The notes beneath the pieces were generated by a model, which did not search any database, was not told the origin of the DNA, and saw nothing but the letters and a program-made list of their open reading frames with translations. A stretch of 13,183 nucleotides of DNA from an uncultured bacterium (GTDB lineage Bacteria; Bacillota; Clostridia; Oscillospirales; Ruminococcaceae): positions 1 to 13,183 of the forward strand of contig CAJMQZ010000054.1 in NCBI GenBank assembly GCA_905215595.1, written 5' to 3'. The position numbers and the translations under genes are program-made. Below are positions 12,618 through 13,183 of the stretch, in pieces (within the stretch, counting starts at the first letter, position 1; every line of letters begins with the position of its first letter).

Positions 12618-13183
12618 TCAGGGCCGCTTATACTTCAGCGGTGTCTGCACCTGAGCACGGATCTTGAGCAGATAGGTCCGGGTCTGCTCGGTGCCCCGCA
12701 GGATGGCCTCCACCTGTTCCCGCTGCTCCGGGGTCAGGGCCACGTCCTCGGCCAGCAGGTCGGCATTGCCCTCAATGACGGCCAGCGGCGTTTTGAGCTC
12801 ATGGGAAAGCTGGATGATCTGCTCCCGCTGCTGCTGCTCCATTTTCCATTGGGCCTGCAGGCTGGCCGTCAGCTCCTGCCCCATGGTCTGCAGGGCAGCC
12901 AGTGTCTCGGCGTATTCCCGCACCTGCGCCCCGGAAAAATCGATCTCTTCCACGCCTTTTTTCTCAGCCACCTGCCGGGAGACCTCGGTCAGGCGGGCCG
13001 TCTCCCGGGCCAGAAACTTTCTGGAGCGGTGGGTGCTCCACACCACCGCTCCCACCAGCAGCAGAATGCCCAGAATGCAGTGCACCGTCTGCACATCTGG
13101 CAGCTTTCCCCGCAGCGCAGGGGCGGCGTAGGGCACGGCATAGTCAAATTGCAGCAGACAGACCGTTCCGTCCTGCAATTTTG
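12618..13183 (-). CDS. Histidine-kinase-like protein, ends after DHp domain (5' part beyond window)
   Basis: The frame is open to the window edge, so the start is not visible. The visible 188 codons give the end of an extracytoplasmic segment, a membrane helix (CILGILLLVGAVVW), a linker helix that resembles a HAMP/coiled-coil region, and a complete dimerisation/phosphotransfer (HisKA) domain. That domain has the H-box QLSHELKTPLAVIEGNADLL, followed by the second helix up to YLLKIRAQ. The next residues are VQTPLKYKRP and a stop. The catalytic HATPase_c domain (N, G1, F and G2 boxes, normally about 110-150 residues) is absent, and the 185 bases to the next gene hold only a terminator and a promoter. 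It is either a truncated, inactive gene or a naturally short phosphotransfer/sensor protein. No response regulator is visible. Confidence 0.8.
   Translation of the reverse strand, partial: KLQDGTVCLLQFDYAVPYAAPALRGKLPDVQTVHCILGILLLVGAVVWSTHRSRKFLARETARLTEVSRQVAEKKGVEEIDFSGAQVREYAETLAALQTMGQELTASLQAQWKMEQQQREQIIQLSHELKTPLAVIEGNADLLAEDVALTPEQREQVEAILRGTEQTRTYLLKIRAQVQTPLKYKRP

Overview
The window is 13.2 kb of GC-rich Firmicutes DNA in which every gene but one lies on the minus strand. An Rnf complex, Gram-positive style lipoproteins, a low-molecular-weight D,D-carboxypeptidase and the two subunits of spore dipicolinate synthase together point to a gut-type member of the Oscillospiraceae/Ruminococcaceae (Faecalibacterium, Gemmiger, Subdoligranulum and relatives). 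This is inferred from gene content and was not checked by any search. Coordinates are on the plus strand; 'upstream' of a minus-strand gene means higher numbers.

Layout, low to high coordinates. (1) 1-1695: the start of rnfD (cut by the window edge) and complete rnfC, translationally coupled, with a good promoter at 1668-1695. (2) 1579-2193: more than 600 bases with no protein gene apart from the alternative rnfC starts. It holds the rnfC leader and promoter, an AT-rich stretch, and a 226-bp repeat made of two inverted arms carrying seven small hairpins (1829-2054), followed by the promoter of a 41-residue membrane protein. (3) 2194-2319: that small membrane protein, the only plus-strand gene, facing the next gene across a bidirectional terminator. 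(4) 2406-3751: two small lipoproteins related to the CAP/SCP fold, each with its own promoter and terminator. (5) 3796-8396: a five-gene surface-glycan unit, rfbC - ABC permease - ABC ATPase - tandem GT2 glycosyltransferase - DUF5662 protein, tightly spaced and closed by a terminator. (6) 8397-8645: the rfbC leader and a second, 138-bp palindromic repeat. (7) 8646-11475: a D-alanyl-D-alanine carboxypeptidase with its own promoter, preceded by dpaA-dpaB (spoVFA-spoVFB), which overlap by 4 bases and sit behind a sequence resembling a sporulation sigma-K promoter. (8) 11476-13183: a transglutaminase-like protein, then the end of a histidine-kinase-like gene that stops straight after its phospho-acceptor domain.

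How the genes may work together: Rnf couples ferredoxin oxidation to NAD+ reduction and ion pumping. The rfbC unit would finish dTDP-L-rhamnose synthesis, add rhamnose or a related sugar, and export the glycan through an ABC transporter of the Wzm/Wzt or TagG/TagH type; the other dTDP-rhamnose genes must lie elsewhere. The dpaAB pair with a sporulation-type promoter suggests that the organism, or a recent ancestor, makes spores. The most unusual items are the multi-hairpin inverted repeat, the sigma-K-like promoter, the KTG-to-KIG change in the carboxypeptidase, and the kinase-like gene with no ATPase domain. I found no CRISPR array, tRNA, rRNA, transposase or phage gene.
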